This document shows, piece by piece, positions 62,710 through 64,000 of a DNA stretch of 64,000 nucleotides. Origin of the DNA: Alterluteimonas quercicellularis (GTDB taxonomy: Bacteria; Pseudomonadota; Gammaproteobacteria; Xanthomonadales; Xanthomonadaceae); contig NZ_JAIWPR010000006.1 of NCBI RefSeq assembly GCF_021191635.1, positions 124,001 to 188,000 of the forward strand. Reading direction: 5' to 3'. Below the pieces are notes generated by a model. That model was given only the letters and a program-made list of their open reading frames with translations, did not search any database and was not told the DNA's origin. Each line of letters starts with the position of its first letter. Positions within the stretch are counted from its first letter, which is position 1. A program made the translations under genes and the position numbers.

Positions 62710-63429
62710 ATGAGCCAGACCCCCTCCGTCGCATCGGCACGCACCCTCGCCCGCCAGGCCTACCAGCGGATCCGGCAGGACATCGTGGCCGGACGCCTGC
62801 TGCCCGGCAGCAAGCTCAAGCTCGAGACCCTGGTCCAGCAGTACCGGATCGGCATGTCGCCGCTGCGCGAGGCGCTGGCGCGGCTGGTCGGCGACCAGCT
62901 GGTCAAGACCGAGGACCAGCGCGGCTTCTGGGTCGCCCCGCTCTCGCTGGAGGAACTCGACGACATCTCGCGGGTACGCACCCTGGTGGAGACCGAGGCC
63001 CTGCGCCTGTCCATCGAGAACGGCGACGAGGCCTGGGAACGCGACGTCCGCGCCGCGTTCGACGCCCTCAGCGAGGTGGAGGCCGACCTGTCGGGGTCCG
63101 AGCTGCCGGTCTCGCAGGACGTGCTCGACCAGTGGGAAGCGCGCAACCATGACTTCCATACCTCGCTGATCGCCGCCTGCGGCTCGCCCTGGCTGGGCAA
63201 GCTGCAGGAACTGTTGTACCACCAGGCCGAGCGCTACCGGCGGTTCTCGCTGAGCTATTCGCAGGGGCGCCGCTTCGTCCACGACGAGCACGTCGCCATC
63301 TTCGACGCCGCGGTCGAGCGCAATGCCGTGCGCGCCTGCCGGCTGACCGAGGACCACCTGATGCGGACCTACGACGCGGTCCGCAGCGCGATGGCCAAGA
63401 TGCAGGCCTTCTCGGCGAGCGCGGCCTGA
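62710..63429 (+). CDS. GntR-family transcriptional regulator, FCD (FadR C-terminal domain) subfamily
   Basis: A 239-aa regulator. The winged helix is AYQRIRQDIVAGRLLPGSKLKLETLVQQYRIGMSPLREALARLVGDQLV. An all-helical FCD effector domain follows, with metal-binding Asp/His positions in RNHDFHTSLI and DEHVAIFDA, as in metal- and carboxylate-binding FCD proteins. The overall pattern resembles CsiR-like regulators. ATG at 62710; the frame is open to 62665 without a better start. It probably represses the divergent TonB receptor-esterase operon. Confidence 0.92.
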   Translation: MSQTPSVASARTLARQAYQRIRQDIVAGRLLPGSKLKLETLVQQYRIGMSPLREALARLVGDQLVKTEDQRGFWVAPLSLEELDDISRVRTLVETEALRLSIENGDEAWERDVRAAFDALSEVEADLSGSELPVSQDVLDQWEARNHDFHTSLIAACGSPWLGKLQELLYHQAERYRRFSLSYSQGRRFVHDEHVAIFDAAVERNAVRACRLTEDHLMRTYDAVRSAMAKMQAFSASAA

Positions 63430-63459
63430 GACCGGCGGCGCACAGCGCGCCGCCGTGCC

Positions 63460-63483
63460 CCAGGGCCCGTTGACAGGCCCTGG
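63460..63483. terminator. Bidirectional hairpin between gntR and the converging gene
   Basis: CCAGGGCC-CGTTGACA-GGCCCTGG forms an 8-bp perfect stem between two converging genes. No strong T-run. The outer AGGGCCCGTT...ACAGGCCCT resembles the tips of the 101-nt element after rlmJ. Confidence 0.6.
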
Positions 63484-63490
63484 CCGCCGC

Positions 63491-64000
63491 TCAGCCCGGA
63501 CTGCAGATCCGCGGGTGGGTCCCGAGCAGTTCGCGGGTCCGCTCGAACCCGTCGACCGCGCGCTGATCGAAGGGCTTGGTGTTCTCCGACACGTACAGGC
63601 CGACGATCAGGTCGCCCTCTTGGTCGTAGAAGGCGAGGATGCGGGTGAACTTGTCCGCTTCCTTGGTCGGCAGCTGCAGCGCCCAGATCTGGTCGACCTC
63701 CTGCGGGGTGACGTGGCCGTGGACGCCGTCGCCGTCGTCGGCGTACATGTCGTACCAGATCGGGGTGGAGGTCGATCGGGTCTGCGGCACGGTGCTGGGG
63801 AAGTTCCAGGCGTGCATGCCGCCGGAGGTGAAGACGATGCCGATCCGGGTGTCGGCGCCCCAGGCGTCGACGGACTTCCACACCTCCTCGAAGAACAGGC
63901 GGTTCGAGCGCACGCCGTAGGCGTGGTCGGGATGCAGCGCGCTGACCACGGTGGCTTCGGGCATCCGGAACAGGCGGCCCACCGCCGGCGGCGGCGCGCC
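63491..64000 (-). CDS. Partial gene, unknown function (5' end outside window)
   Basis: The C-terminal 169 aa of a protein whose frame is open to the right edge. It has no membrane segment in this part. Visible blocks are RSNRLFFEEVWKSVDAWGADTRIGIVFTSGGMHAWNFPS (ends given as RSNRLFFEEVW and GGMHAWNFPS), WYDMYADDGDGVHGHVTPQEVDQIW and LGTHPRICSPG. An acidic DDGDG loop could bind metal. I do not recognise the family. An internal GTG at 63982 exists, but the preceding codons (GAPPPA) are also open. Confidence 0.6.
   Translation of the reverse strand, partial: GAPPPAVGRLFRMPEATVVSALHPDHAYGVRSNRLFFEEVWKSVDAWGADTRIGIVFTSGGMHAWNFPSTVPQTRSTSTPIWYDMYADDGDGVHGHVTPQEVDQIWALQLPTKEADKFTRILAFYDQEGDLIVGLYVSENTKPFDQRAVDGFERTRELLGTHPRICSPG

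Overview
The window is a high-GC chromosomal segment that looks like Xanthomonadaceae/Lysobacteraceae (Lysobacter, Luteimonas or a relative). Four things point there: the lexA-imuA-imuB-dnaE2 cassette; the order exbB-exbD-msbA-lpxK-kdsB-...-uvrC-pgsA-tRNA-Gly-tRNA-Cys with a nearby comEC; large RagA/CirA-like TonB receptors; and many GC-rich short repeats between genes. The species cannot be fixed from this sequence alone. No IS element, prophage or CRISPR array was seen.

Layout. 0-3 kb: a TonB-dependent receptor with an STN domain. 3-12.6 kb (minus strand): an envelope and DNA-repair operon, exbB-exbD-msbA-lpxK-kdsB, an LMW phosphatase, an NHLRC2-like thioredoxin/NHL protein, uvrC, pgsA, then tRNA-Gly and tRNA-Cys. 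12.7-16.9 kb: a methyltransferase, comEC and a putative lipoprotein. 17-20.8 kb: creB-creC-creD with a recognisable cre box before creD. 21-22.5 kb: a bacterial calpain-like protease with a complete Cys-His-Asn triad, followed 11 nt later by a small exported protein. 22.6-28.6 kb: rlmJ, a GNAT protein, mfd and yjjG. 28.6-33.4 kb: an accessory region of small proteins containing a short integron-type cassette array, with two good attC-like sites and one degraded site but no integrase in view. 33.4-43.4 kb: an MHS-family transporter, lolCD, the succinate dehydrogenase cluster (sdhAF4-sdhC-sdhD-sdhA-sdhB-sdhE-ygfX), ygfZ and an OmpA-like lipoprotein. 43.5-48.3 kb: a fused E1 alpha/beta dehydrogenase, a GST, a GNAT protein and an acyl-CoA (glutaryl-CoA type) dehydrogenase. 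48.6-54.8 kb: the SOS mutasome lexA-imuA-imuB-dnaE2, with a 46-nt poly-C tract in the imuB-dnaE2 spacer. 54.8-58.1 kb: an AbrB-Doc toxin-antitoxin pair, a Lys/Ala-rich DUF6496 protein, a T5orf172-like protein and a DUF763 protein. 58.1-64 kb: a secreted esterase, a second TonB receptor, a divergent FCD-type GntR regulator and a partial unknown gene.

The most striking non-coding structure is a 23-bp palindromic repeat (GTAGGAGCGCGC followed by TCGCGCGCGAC). It occurs at ten intergenic loci, often as inverted pairs, always next to the 3' end of at least one gene. In three genes (creC, lolD and the fused E1 gene) it supplies the TAG stop codon. The best candidates for less-described biology are the calpain/exported-protein pair, the attC cassette remnant, and these stop-codon-supplying repeats.
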